From NCBI GenBank assembly GCA_003342815.1, contig PTEX01000048.1:3784568-3848567 (forward strand): a stretch of 64,000 bases of DNA, read 5' to 3'. Below, in pieces: positions 36,380-48,980 of the stretch. Every line of letters begins with the position of its first letter. Within the stretch, counting starts at the first letter, position 1. The stretch comes from Eudromia elegans (lineage: Eukaryota > Chordata > Aves > Tinamiformes > Tinamidae). Position numbers and translations under genes: made by a program. Under the pieces are notes generated by a model. That model searched no databases. It saw only the letters and a list, made by a program, of their open reading frames with translations, and was not told the DNA's origin.

Positions 36380-37827
36380 CATGCACAACGACAGCAGGAC
36401 CTTTGATTGTGCACAGTGGTCATTTTGACATCTCTACCATTGCCTACACCTTCCTTTGGTTTTAATACTAATAAGTCTCTGTGAGTAGCTGGAAATACTA
36501 ATGTCTGACGGAGATGTCAAGACGGGGGCTGGTTGGAAGGCAGAAGAAAGTGGGAAGTCAAAATGGCAGCTGATGTGCAGCTTTTAGTTGTCTAGTTGCA
36601 ACACATTGCCTAGAAGAGAAATTTAACTCTGTTACTCCAGTAATACCTGTAAGTGCTATGGCCTTGGGACCCCAGTTTCACTCAAACTGGATGAACTTTT
36701 ATGCAGCTCATTCTTTGCTATTAGGCACCAAGAAAATATTTAAATCATGTAAACTTATCTGTCACTGAATCTCAGTGCTCTCTAGTTAGGTCATCATCAA
36801 TTGACTGTTTCTGAAGGTACCTAAGGAATTTTGGCTATTTAACAAAGAATTCACTGTACCTTTAAGCACAGAATACAGCAGGCACCAACATGGAAACATT
36901 TGTGTGAATCTAACCTGTCCAGACTTGTCACAGGGACCTTAATGCCCACTTACATTGTACTTTCCTCAAACAAAAGCCTTTGAAACTGAACAGAAATATG
37001 ACCAATACACAGCTATGTTACTTAGTGCACAGGGCAGCTTGACCTAGCTCAGATGTCCAACTTTTTCACTTCTGTTTTATATCCTTTTTTTAGTAGCATG
37101 TTTGTTCTGCAAGCTGAGTTTCCCCTCAGTCTTTGCTTTTCTAGATTAAGCAAATTCAGTTCTTTCAGCCTTTTTCAACTTAAAGTCACAGTTTCTACTC
37201 TTTGAGTGGTCTGCGGAAGGGAGATTGACTTATTCCAGCTCTCTCCAGTTTATCTGTATGTTTCTTACACTCTGATTTACAAATACAGGCAGCATACTTA
37301 CCAATGCCAGTAAAAAATATTATAGCAATTGCCTTTTTTATTCATTATCTGTCCAACTCGAGTTATTTTGACATATTTGTTCATCCTTTAATAGTTTTGT
37401 TTAGAATTACAATGTCCATTTTTAATCCTGGTGTTTTCTCAGTAAATGGGTCAAATGTTTCAGTTATGGTCTAGACCATTCTCTGAGATGAGTATTTGCC
37501 TATCTGCAAGCAGTTGCAATGCAATACTGTTGTTGCTCAGTTTGCATCTACAGTTAGGAGCACTGGGTATCTCGTAGTGATATGATCTGATTCTGATCAC
37601 TTGCCATCAAAAACAGAGTACTTCTGAAGACAGAGAATTACAGTGGTGGAAATCCAGTGTAAAGGATAATGATTATCAAGACCTGTTCTACTAACTTAGA
37701 AAACAGAGGACCATCTGTAATAAACCTGCACTCTACTATGTACATAATACAATTTTGTTGCTCCCTTATAGATTCTATCATGAATAAGAGACTGGTAATC
37801 TTTTAGGTCCTAATATCCAAGCTTAGT

Positions 37828-38056
37828 ATCATAGAATCATAGAATGCTTAAGGTTGGAAGGGACCTCTAGAGGTCATCTAGTCCAACCCCCCTGCACATG
37901 CAGGATCTCCTAGAGCATGTGGCACAGGGTGGTGTCCAAGCAGGTTGTGAAGAGCTCCAGAGAAGGAGACTGCTCTGTCACCCTTAACAGTGAGGGTGAC
38001 AGAGCATTGGAACAGGCTGCCCAGAGAGGTGGTGGAGTCTCCTTCTCTGGAGCTAT
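37828..38056. mobile_element. Two CR1 3' fragments in opposite orientation (fold-back)
   Basis: 37828-37984 is antisense CR1 tail (ATCATAGAATGCTTAAGG, GGAAGGGACCTCTAGAGG). 37993-38056 is the same part of CR1 in sense. The arms pair perfectly at 37972-37984 with 37993-38005, and at 37953-37971 with 38036-38054. The sense arm has a 30-base stretch that is missing from the antisense arm. Confidence 0.88.
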
Positions 38057-38130
38057 GTAACCCTTACATCTAAGGATGAAAACAGGGTTGTTAAGTCTCT
38101 TGGTAGCTTGATTTACGCTCATCTGAATTT

Positions 38131-38152
38131 TTCTGTGTGTGTGTGTGTGTGT
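38131..38152 (+). repeat. TG dinucleotide repeat
   Basis: About eleven TG units in the CLIC5 intron, shortly after the CR1 fold-back. Confidence 0.9.
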
Positions 38153-41100
38153 GGTTGAAAAGATTAGCAAGTGGCAGTTCCATAGATAAGAGGCAGTTTG
38201 CAGACTATCAGCCCTGGCCAGAATGTGTGCTCTAGCAGCAGGGCTTAGCAGTTTGCTTAATCATTTGGATACAAAGGGTAAAAGGTGTTGCTCCTGACCT
38301 CTGCTCAACACGCGCCTTGGTCAGGCACTTTTCCTGCCTCTGCAAAGGCGCATGAATCAATGAGCAGTTGACACTCCTGTGCCACCTTCAGCTTTTGGCT
38401 CCAGCAGTGACTATGGCTTGGTATAGCCCAGTAACATAGCAACAGCTTGAGAATTCAGAGCTGTATTGTGTAGGAAATTGTTACTCACTGATTGCAGTAA
38501 GAGCAAATACAATAAAAAATATGTAGGTCATGCTAAGAAAATCCTGAAACAGGATTTTTTTAATATATTTTTTTTTTCCCTTTGAGTCCCTCTTTGATTC
38601 TTTGAAAATAATATTTTTACCTAAGCCTGTTTTGTGCTTTTCTTCTGACAGATGCCCGTTTCTTTCATTAGATTTTAGAGGAGAAAAATAATTGCAGTTA
38701 TGGATTGATTACTTTCTGAATTGATTACTTTCTTGCTCATAGTGTCACTGACAACTTATCTGTGTGGCAATACTAACAACTGTTAAATGTTTTCTGTCCA
38801 ATACAGAGAGATTGATATTAGTTTTAATTGTTAAAATACATAAAGGACAGCTCCATTGAAAATGATGTTTTACTAACATAAAGTAATAGGTAGCTCCCGC
38901 AGAGCAACTGGTAACAATATAAATTATTTCAGAATTCTGCATGAAAAAGGTGCTGGAGAAGGCTGCCTTCCCTCTCTGCTTCCTTGATTTGGTCCATCTG
39001 ACTTAAGACATCTCCAGGTAGCATCTCTCCTGGGTTTGCAGGCTCTTACAACAACAACAACAAAAAAAATAGTCAGTGCAATTGGATGATGAGTCATTTG
39101 ACTAAGTGTTGGCATCTGCTACAGAAGGAGTTTAGCTGTAGTGAAGAGGGACCTACCTGACGTATTCAGTGCCAGTTTAAATGCCTTAAAGTTTTGCACC
39201 TGGCCTCCACCTACTTCTGCAAGAAGCCAGGGGCCTCCTCACTTCTGCTTACAGATTAAAGTTTTTCAGTTACCTTGGGCTTCTCAGATGGTCCTAGCAG
39301 TCTAAGTTTAGGCACCTGGAAGGGTCACCTGAAGACAACTCAAAGTAAACTGAATCCTGCCAGTAAAATGAGCTGCATCTCAACTGTCAACTAATTAAAG
39401 TTGACTTCATGGTTAAGCTGCTGGATGCTCAAGCAACAGTTGTCTGCAACAAGGAAAAATACTTTATTGTTGGACAGTCAAGCTGTTCTCTGGACAGTCT
39501 AGCTTAATTATCTTGTATATCCTAGCCTTTTCCAAGAGTGGAGATCTCAGGCAATCTTTATTCCATAGGTCCCTTGGATGTTTCTTCTTTTTATTTTAAT
39601 TTTTATAGTTACTTTATATTTTAGACACCACAGTTGAAGCTAAAAGACAAATTAGTTAAGAGGGATTGAATTTTTGGTACCAATAAAAACAAAGAAACAA
39701 ATAAAAAATCCTTGAGATTTTAATTGTGAAAAGAAAATTTAATTGTTTTCTTTGAGTCTAAAATCCCTTCTTGGAAAAAAAATTCCAGCATTCTGTAACT
39801 GTATTTACCAGTATAGTTAGAGCGATTTTCCATGTCCTTTTATACACTTAGCTGTGATTGAGAAGGAAACCTAAACATTTTGCTATATTAATTTCTATTT
39901 TTTAAATGCTTACACTCAGTAAATGGCAAGAGTTTTGAGCCCATATGAAACTGCAGCAGGGAGAGAGTTAATGTTGGTGTATCTCTGATAACGTGGCTAG
40001 GCATTTGTGACCTTCATCAAGATGATAATAATGCAATTAGAGATAAATGAGAAGTAAACTGGTGGGCACAGGTCTGATTTCAGCACAGGCAGTGAGTGTT
40101 CGAATGCAGGTTTCTGATGTGCAAGTGAACTGAATTTCTGTGGCAGCTTCCATGCAGTCATCTGAAAGCACTCTCTCAGTCTTAATGGAGTAAAACTCAG
40201 GAACATATCTTTTGAGTGACCAATAAGTTATTTCCCTGCCGATGGGGATATAAAAATGAGGTATAGAAAAGTAAAAATCTTTGCACACTCACCAACAACA
40301 TTTAATTTTTGTGGTAATCTGAAGAAAATACCATGGGACGGAAGGTGACCTCCTGGTACATGAAACCAAGTCCTCTGCTGCCACCGGCAGCTCCGTCATA
40401 TAATACATAATTCATAAGCTGATCAAAGTCTATCTAGAAACTAATTGGCCATTACTACTCATTTGGGAAGACAGTTTCAGAATGACATTACTCTGATTCT
40501 GATGCATTGACTCCTTTCCCTAATTTCCAAATTACTTTTATTCATGTGCAGTTAATACACCCGTGTTCTTCTGCTGACACAGTCCATTAGCTTTTGTAAT
40601 TCCTTTTAGGACTTTTATTGTCAGCTTAAATTTAGGCGTCCTTAGATGTTTCTGTGCTAAGCCAGCAAATCCTTTTTGTCCTCATTTCTGCTAGTCATCA
40701 TAGTAATCCCTCTCTGTATGCGTATTCCTTCTGCAAAGATGCCTGTCTTCTTGCAGCTGCATCCTATTTCTGGTTGCTTATGCTTTCTATATTTAGACTA
40801 AATAAGAACCATAAACATTTTTTTTCTTAATGTCATTAAAGATTCTTTCTAGGTTTAATATCTGTTAGGAAGAATCTGTCTGGATAAAATACTGAAGAAA
40901 ATAGTTCAGGAATTGTTGATTTTGTTGTGTAGACCTGTTGACCCAAGAGGCCCTTTTTAGCTTTCGTTTGTATCGTACTGTGATTCAGGCAAACCAGCCA
41001 ACTTTTCTTGTACTTACCATGGGCTTTCTCACAGACCATCAAAAAGGACCCTTAAGAATGAAGATTGCACCCATATTCCAGTGGTTTAAAAAGGAAAAAG

Positions 41101-42535
41101 ATCTCAATGCTACAGTATCCTGAAAGTTGTAGTCCGTGACCATGAAAAAGTTAAAACAGATGCTCAACTTTTCAGTAACTTCCATTTCCATTTCTCACAA
41201 TGATTTTTAAATCAAAGATATACTCTTCTACCTAAGTACTTGGCTGGCTCGGGAACATGTAAAATAGAAATCAGGACAATTTTTTAAAATGCCATTGAAT
41301 CTTTTTCTGGGAGGACCCATAGTCTTTAAGTAAGAGGTAATTCAAAGGAAAATATAATGACAGCCTTCACTTTATGCAGATAGGATTGTTAATTTAAAAT
41401 GTTATCATGCAGAGAAATCATGGAAAAAGTTTAGATATAGATATAGAGTATGAAACTAAAAGAAACTAAAAGAAGATAATTGGTCTATTTTGATTCCATT
41501 ACCTCATGTTTCAATTTCCCTGTTGGTGATTTCAGGGACTGAAGAAAATGAAACTTGGCAGTGTAGATGAATATTACAAAGGAGTATAGGGCAGATATTT
41601 TTGTTCAAGAGAGGCAATATGTACCAGTGTTAATGTGCTCCCTGCTCAGTGAGTCTCCTTGATATTTCTGAACAGTAGCATACTCAGGATGAAAATGTAA
41701 GCCTCATTGAAATTATTAAGAGTATTTTACTGATTCAGTGCAGACAGGATATTACCCAGGAAATGTTGATGCATGCGCCTCACATTCACTTTGAAGGTTG
41801 TTTTGATTTGGGCATTTGTCTGTGTAAAATTCATGAAGTCTAGTTTTAATGATTCCCTGTCAGACAGAAAACTCCTTCTTGAACACAAGTCTGAAGTGCT
41901 TACTTTTCTCTTTTGTTTCCATGCTGTGCTGCAAGCTAAGCGCAGGGATGAAATAATTTCGCCTTGCCTATAAGTGACAGTTCTTAATTCTCAGAAACCA
42001 TCTATTGGTATGAAGCCCCCTAGGACAAAACATTCCCTGTCCTAAGGGGATTTGTGCAGTTCACATTTCTAGCAGGCCAATGGTAGATCAACTAATAAGA
42101 GAAATCTATAATCATGTGAAAAATCTTGTCAATGTCCTATCTGAGAAAGAGCATCTGAAGAATGAGGGAGCAGTTAAGCAGTTTAAACACACAGAGTTGT
42201 TCCCATGAGCAGGATACCCCAGGGCATCTAATATGATCCTACATGTCTGTGTTGAAGCAGTTTAATTCCACCATTGATTTCAAGTTAAGACTACTGGAAG
42301 CTGATATCTCTGTGAAAAGTCACTAGACAAATACACTGGGCAAGTTTCTAGTATCCAAAATGTGTAAGGCTCCATGTGGCCTATTTTAAGCGGCAGCAGC
42401 CTTTCTCCTCTTCTTTGGTGACTACACAATTTTGTAAATAAGCAACAGGACATAGTCTCTAATTACCCAGAATATTGCTCCATATAACAAAAAATACCTC
42501 TGCTAAAAGCACACAGGTTTTTTTTTCCTTTTTTT

Positions 42536-42553
42536 TATATATATATATATATC
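42536..42553 (+). repeat. TA dinucleotide repeat
   Basis: About nine TA/AT units following a T-rich tract in the CLIC5 intron. Confidence 0.9.
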
Positions 42554-43329
42554 ATATTCTACAGGATAGGATACTTTATGGGACTTTGCAAGGCACCTTA
42601 AATGCTCACTAATTTAACCAAATGCAAGTAGCTTGCCTATCTGTTGACTCAGTAACTTGGTCGCAGTCCTAAATCATTTACTTTGGTGTGCTAGTGCTTT
42701 ACTTTGTGTTAAAGAGACTCTGTAACTAACAACAAAACTTGGAAGCAGCAAATTCATGGGCATTTAGCTCCTCCCTGTGAGATTGCAGAGAATGAAGTTT
42801 GGACCAGAGCAGAGTTTCCTTCTGGCATCGGGAGCTGATTGGCCCTGGGCACCACAGCTGATAACAGCTAAAAATAGTAACCGTATAAAAGTGTGGAGAG
42901 CAGCACAGCTGCCTGTACATTCCCTTCTCAAATCTCAGCAAGGGAGGATATGATGTTCTTCAAGCCTTTGCAAATATGTTACTAAGAACATTCTGCTTCT
43001 TAATGCCACTTAACAATTAACCCATCAGATAAAAAACACACTGGACTGTGTGACTCACAGGGGAAGTAACCAAGTTATAATTAAAAGAAAACATTGAAGA
43101 CCATATTTTCCAAGTATAGATTGACAGGCAGGTGGGTCCCTGGTATTTGTTTGTGACTGTGCCTGCTGAATAGCTGTGTTTTTCATAAGCAAGAATGTAC
43201 AGTCACATCACCATCTTTATGAGGAGTGTACTTTGTGACTGTAGAAATAGAAATGTTTGTAATCTTTTTATTTGATAGGGACAATGCTGTTTGCATTGTG
43301 CACTCAGCTGTCATGGAGCAGTTCAGGAC

Positions 43330-43732
43330 TCTCAGCTCTTCTGTGAGGAAAGACTAAGCGAGCTGGGCCTGTTTAGCCTAGAGAAGACTGAGAGGAGATC
43401 TGCTCAGTATGTATAAGTAGCTGAGGGGAGCATGTAAAGAAGATGGGGCCAAACTCTTCTCAGTGGTGGCTAGTGAGAGGACAAGCGGTAATGGGTGCAA
43501 GTTACAACACAGGAAGTTCTATCTCCACATGAGGAAGAACTGCTTTGCTCTGAGGGTGATGGAGCCCTGGAACAGGCTGTCCAGAGAGGTTGTGTTCTCT
43601 GGAGATCTTCCACATCTGCCTGGATGCCACCCTGTGCTCTGTGCTCTGGGTGTCCCTGCTGGAGCAGGGGGATTAGACTAGATGATCTCTAGAGGTGCCT
43701 TCCAACCTCAACCATTCTGTGATTCTGTGATC
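43330..43732 (+). mobile_element. CR1 3' fragment, sense, ~400 bp
   Basis: Contains AGACTAAGCGAGCTGGGCCT, GTTTAGCCTAGAGAAGACTG, GTGGCTAGTGAGAGGACAAG, TAGACTAGATGATCTCTAGA and an ATTCTGTGATTCTGTGAT tail, the repeated octamer end of CR1. Confidence 0.92.
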
Positions 43733-45570
43733 CTTTGTTCTTAACTGTGGACAAATCAGAGCACTTCCTTGCATTTCTTTCCCCTTTTAAGCTCTGTCTG
43801 TCTCCTCTGTTTAAACTGAAAACTTCGACTTCTGTGAACATTGACTTCTGTGGTCGATTACATTGTAAGATAAGTCTTTGGACATCTGAAACACTTTGGA
43901 TGAATAAAGAAGACTAATATGTTGAAGAACTCCCATTTTTTAAGTCTGGAAAAGGAAAGACAAGGAATTGAAAACAGGATGCAATCAGAAAAGGTGCTAA
44001 GAAGTCTTAAAAATTGGTTTAAATCTTAAAAATTGGTAGCAGCGTCAACCCTATTGATAATGAACTATTCCCTTATGTATTGATTCCACTTATTTCAAAC
44101 CCTCCTCTTGATTTTATAAGGCTTTACACTATGGAATTTGCATGGGTTAATTCCCCTTCAGTTTAGTTCTAGTGTGTTAATTTTTCTTATGGCTTATAAC
44201 GAGTTTATAATGTTCTGCGAGACTGAAAGATGGCCATGCTAACTGACCTTCAGTTTTGATTTGATATACTTAATTATTTCAAAAGGTCACTTACAACTAT
44301 CTAGTAATTTTCCCTTTCATAGAAATATTCAATTACGTTTTTATTCATTTCTTAATAGAGAGACCGTTCATAGCAAATGAAATAATTGTGAAGAATGTTG
44401 GTTTAGCTCTTCTATAGAATGAAAGTGTCCTTTTGTAGTCAAGAGAGCCAGCACAAGCAGCTGAGGTAGAAGCCCCCACACAGTGGCTTGGATCTACACT
44501 GGATATAGAACTGAGAGGAACCAAAGTTCTTCGCCTTATTTCTCTAAAAGTAGCATTTTTCTGTGTAACATGCAGCCAAAATATGATCCAAGAGTCTCTT
44601 ATTGGTGCCATCCTGTAGAGTGAGATTTAAGCTTTTGTTAATATCATGCAATACCTGTATGTATATTTATCAGTTACTACGACACTAACAGCTATTTGCT
44701 GCCTGGCTTGAAACGGATGGAAATGCTAATGCTGAGCAAAGGCCTCAATAGCTCATTAGCATTTTATGAACTGATGTAGGTCTCTCAGCGTGACCTAGTC
44801 CATTTGCATCGATAATTGTCATTACAGTGAGAACAGTGAGACTGAAAAGATGGCCATGTGCGTTGACATTTCAGTGATCTATGAACTTCCCGGTATCACA
44901 ATCAGTGACCAAGGGCAAGCAATACCCAACATGTGCACTCTAGAAATCTTATGATTTAGGGAAAAGATGCAAACAAATATGGCAAGTCTTCCAGTTGAGA
45001 GGAAAACTCTTACATTGTCCACTATTCCCACCAACTTCTTTCAGTAAGGAAGGATTTCTTTTAGGAAAACCACCCATCTGAGTTCAGTGATGCTTTCAGT
45101 CTGACCTGTCCAGCTTACATTTGGAACCTTTTATTAGGCTTGGACCATCCACTTTAAAGTAAGGCATAGACTAAGTGCAGTTGCAGGAGTGTTAATTCTT
45201 CAGTGAAGAGGATCACTGAGCAAAGAAAATGAAGATAAGGTGTAACCAAATCATCTTCATTTGAATCTTAGACTAAAGAAAAAAGGAATTAAAAATCACG
45301 CCACTATTAAAGGAATGGTGATGTGATGAATTAAGAAAAATGAGCTCATTCACTGGTAACCTTTTTGGGAAACTTCATCACAAAAGTATCAAGAGGTGAA
45401 ATGAAAAATGAATGAGAGCAGTTTCCTAAGAAGAACAGAGTTGTACCGCTTCCAGGAAGGCTCAAGGTCATCAAGCTGCATGTTTCTTTAGCTGCTGGCA
45501 TACAGCATTGCCAATGATGAGCTAGAGCATAATGTATAGAGAGGTTAAACTTTGCTGTTAGGAAGAATCA

Positions 45571-45785
45571 CACAGAATCCCAGAATGGTTGAGGTTGGAA
45601 GGGGCCTCTAGAGATCATCTAGTCCAAGCCCCTGCTCCAGCAGGGACCCCTAGAGCACGTGGCACAGGGTGGCATCCAGGCGGGTGTGAACATCTCCAAA
45701 GAAGGAGACTACACAACCTCTCTGCGCAGCCTGTTCCAGTGCTCTGTCACTCTCACAATAAAGAAGTTCTTCCTTATATGGAGAA
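45571..45785 (-). mobile_element. CR1 3' fragment, antisense
   Basis: The + strand shows ACAGAATCCCAGAATGGTTG, GGAAGGGGCCTCTAGAGATC and AGCCTGTTCCAGTGCTCTGT, the reverse complement of the CR1 tail. A 76-codon open frame across it (45589-45819) is not a gene. Confidence 0.9.
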
Positions 45786-48193
45786 GACAGCTGTGTTGAA
45801 ACCCCCTATTCCACAATGAATATATGTGGGTTTATCAGGAGCCATAAAACAGAGTCCTTCTGTTGGGCTAGTAGTACATATGTTCTTGGGGAAACAGTGA
45901 TCTGCTGGGCAGGGATCCATGCATGAAAACTGCTGTGCAGGTAGCTTATGGCTTTATGTGACACTGCTAAATTTGACTAGTTTGAAACTGAAACCTCTGG
46001 AAGCTGGTTTGAATCAGAAGTTATTTCAAACTGAGTTATTAGGGCTTCGTCTTTCAGGAAAGATGCGAGTCTGAATACAGCAATTCCTGCTTTCAGCCAA
46101 ATTGTTCAGTAAACAACAGAGTGAAATGCAAAAGTATTCAACAAAATCAGCAGCAAATGTGGATTCTCTGGGCCTTATTTACTGGAAGAGATCAAAACAT
46201 GGTTTGAGATCTGCATGAGATATATATGTCATTTTGAAACTTTTTCTGTATACATCAATTCCTTATATGGGATTTGAGTTGTATGCTGTGTGCTAGTCTT
46301 TTGCATGGGGGAGTTCATCTCCCTTGCATGTTCCTGGTACAAACTGTAATTAAATTAGGCTTAATTTAGGACAAGGACCACACCAATAAATGATCACAAA
46401 TAATCGAAGTAGAGAATTCTGCTAAGACCCATGAATTAAGACAAGAATATACATTATTTACACTGTCACAGACTTTTAAGAATAACAATGTGACAGCACT
46501 GTCACTAGGACAGCAGTAATTTAACAACAGTGGATACTCATCACACGTACTTGTTGTTAATGTTTTATGTTACTGGTATGTTAAGTCTAGAGGACCTATA
46601 GTACCCCTTATGATATTCCCTCAATACCACTTTCCAGAGCAGTCTCTGCCCTCATTGGAAAATGTTTACTTTTAATTGAAATGCCAGCTTTGGGCTGACA
46701 ATAAAATAAAGAAATCTCTGCCTCCCTAACAAATACAACATCAGGAGATGATTTGGTAACTTTGAAGTGTCATGCTTGTTCAGCTTTGAAGCATGTTCAG
46801 CTCTGGCTGTCTCAATACAAAAAGTGAGATAATTATTCACAATTAAATCCCTCTTCACATTGACCACACATTTTTTCTTGAGGTTTTTAATACTTTTTAA
46901 TATTACAGCAAAGTTTGATGTACAACATAATTATGCATTAAAATAATTCCATGCTTTTGGAGTATAACATTCTGTTGAACTCCTGTCTGAGTTGATTCTA
47001 GCAATCTGACATCTTGGTAAATGTTGATTTTACTGAGATACTGTCAAAACAAAACTGGTGCATTTTTATTAAATGCAAAAAGGAAACTCCTGTAAAAGGT
47101 TCCTTCTGCAGATAGTGGATACAATAGTGGCCTAAATATTTGAGGCAATATTCTTTATTTTTCTGAGGACTGAGAGAGTGTCATCTCTTACTTCAAAGGG
47201 AAAGAGAAATTTCATTCTGGGTTTTATAATTTCTTACATTTTTAAATAGGTAGCACATCAAAGCTACTAGTATGCAATGATGTTAAAAGCAGTTGTAAAT
47301 TACAAATAACTCAGAAACATCCCCCAAAGTTATTTTTTTTCATAACCTGATGAAACAGAGTGGCTGAGTAGTCATGCAGCCGCTGCTCAGCTGCACTCCT
47401 TTGGGAGAATTTAGCAGTTAAATAGTTGTTAGGCAAAAAATCACAGCCCCAAATAGTATTTACTGCAGTGGAATCAAGATTTTACCTTTTTTTTAAGTCT
47501 ATGAGAGAACGTATCCAGACTGTGAAAAGCCATATTCCTGGTTTCCAGGAAAGATTTATTTTTTTGAAACGCACAATACCCTTCTGTGACGGAGCGAAAT
47601 GGGTGGTGGCAGCGGCAGGCGAGCTGGGGGAACACGCTCTGTGCGCTGATCCTTCTTGGCCACTTCACCGCCCGTTAGGGACCGCGATGCTAGAGTTACA
47701 CGCTGGGTGCTTGGCCTCTGAGTCACCTCCTCAGGGCAAATCTTTGCTGGAAGTGAGGCTTGGATCAGGCCTGTGAAAGCTGATAGTACCATAGAGTTCA
47801 CCTACAATAAGAGGTCTTATGTGGCAATGTGGCAGGGTTTTTTTCCTGAAGCTGTTCTTTTATTAATGGGGCGACATGGTCATATTCATTTATATACCTC
47901 ATAAACCTCATTCAGTGCCTAATGTTCTCATGCGTAACTCAAAGCCTCTGACTTGTGAGAAAATGATAGCTCAAACTAAGCCACTTATTCTCTGCGGTAA
48001 AATGAGAGTGTACTAATTATTTATCAGCATCTTACCTTCAATTTGACAGAAGAAAGAACTGATTTCATAGCACAAAACAGAGCCATCTAGAGAATAACAA
48101 CCATTATACTCAAAAAGGTTCCATCCAGGTGTAAGTGAAAAGTCAGTTCTATATGACAGCAAAGCTGGAAATGCATGAATAAGCTTGTGGAGT

Positions 48194-48270
48194 ATTTATA
48201 TATATATATGTATGTATTTATATATGTATGTATAATATTATATATAATTATGTGTGTGTGTGTGTGTATA
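48194..48270 (+). repeat. Compound TA/TG simple repeat
   Basis: Alternating TATATA, TATG and TGTGTG tracts over about 75 bases. Confidence 0.9.
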
Positions 48271-48759
48271 TCTCCTCCTACTCACTGCCTTCTGCAATGT
48301 TTATCTTAAATCAAGCTTTCAGAATCCATTTTAAGAAACAGAGCATAAGAAACACACTAGGACTCTGTTTTGCTTGGAGCTAAGCACCTTTTTTAAGAAA
48401 ATAACTACCATTTTCTTTTCTCTTAACCCTCATGAGTAAAAAAGTAGTAAGCATCTTACCGCGTCAAGCTGAAAGGAATAAAGGGAATGGTCCCTAGCAG
48501 GTCCTTTCCTACAGAATACTGTTCCTTAGTACGTATTATTTTGCATTCACTTCCGTTTAATTAGATGTCCTACAATCAAACAGCACAGTTTAGGATGCCT
48601 AAAAGCACGGGTACAACGCCAGGTTTGTGGTGTAGCTTTCTCATACGTCGTCTTTGGAGGCCTCAGAGCACCCTAGTTTAAGTCCTGGGTAGAGATGAGT
48701 GCAAGATGGTGTCTCATGGGTGAAAGCAGACAACTCTGCTACCCAGAAGCATCTTGATG

Positions 48760-48980
48760 CAGATAAGGTCTCACCTCTTCCTTTTGAATTCGGAGAAAAA
48801 CTTCTGGACCGGAACAGGCTGCCCAGAGGGCTTGTGGAATCTCCTTCTCCAGAAATCTTCAAAACCCTCCTAGATACCACCCTGTGCCATATGCTCTAGG
48901 TGACGCCGCTTGAGCAGAAGGGGTGGTCTAGGTTATCTCCAGAGGCCCCTTCCGACCTTGACCACTGTGATTCTGTAACT
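48760..48980 (+). mobile_element. CR1 3' fragment, sense
   Basis: Contains GGAACAGGCTGCCCAGAGGG, CCACCCTGTGCCATATGCTC, GGTTATCTCCAGAGGCCCCT and a TGTGATTCTGTAA end. Confidence 0.88.

Noticed and set aside
44219-44858. Two similar ~20-base pieces as evidence of a large segmental duplication
   Set aside because: Similarity stops soon after the 20-base core, so only a short shared motif can be claimed.
45589-45819. 76-codon + strand frame
   Set aside because: It lies mostly over an antisense CR1 tail and is a repeat artefact.
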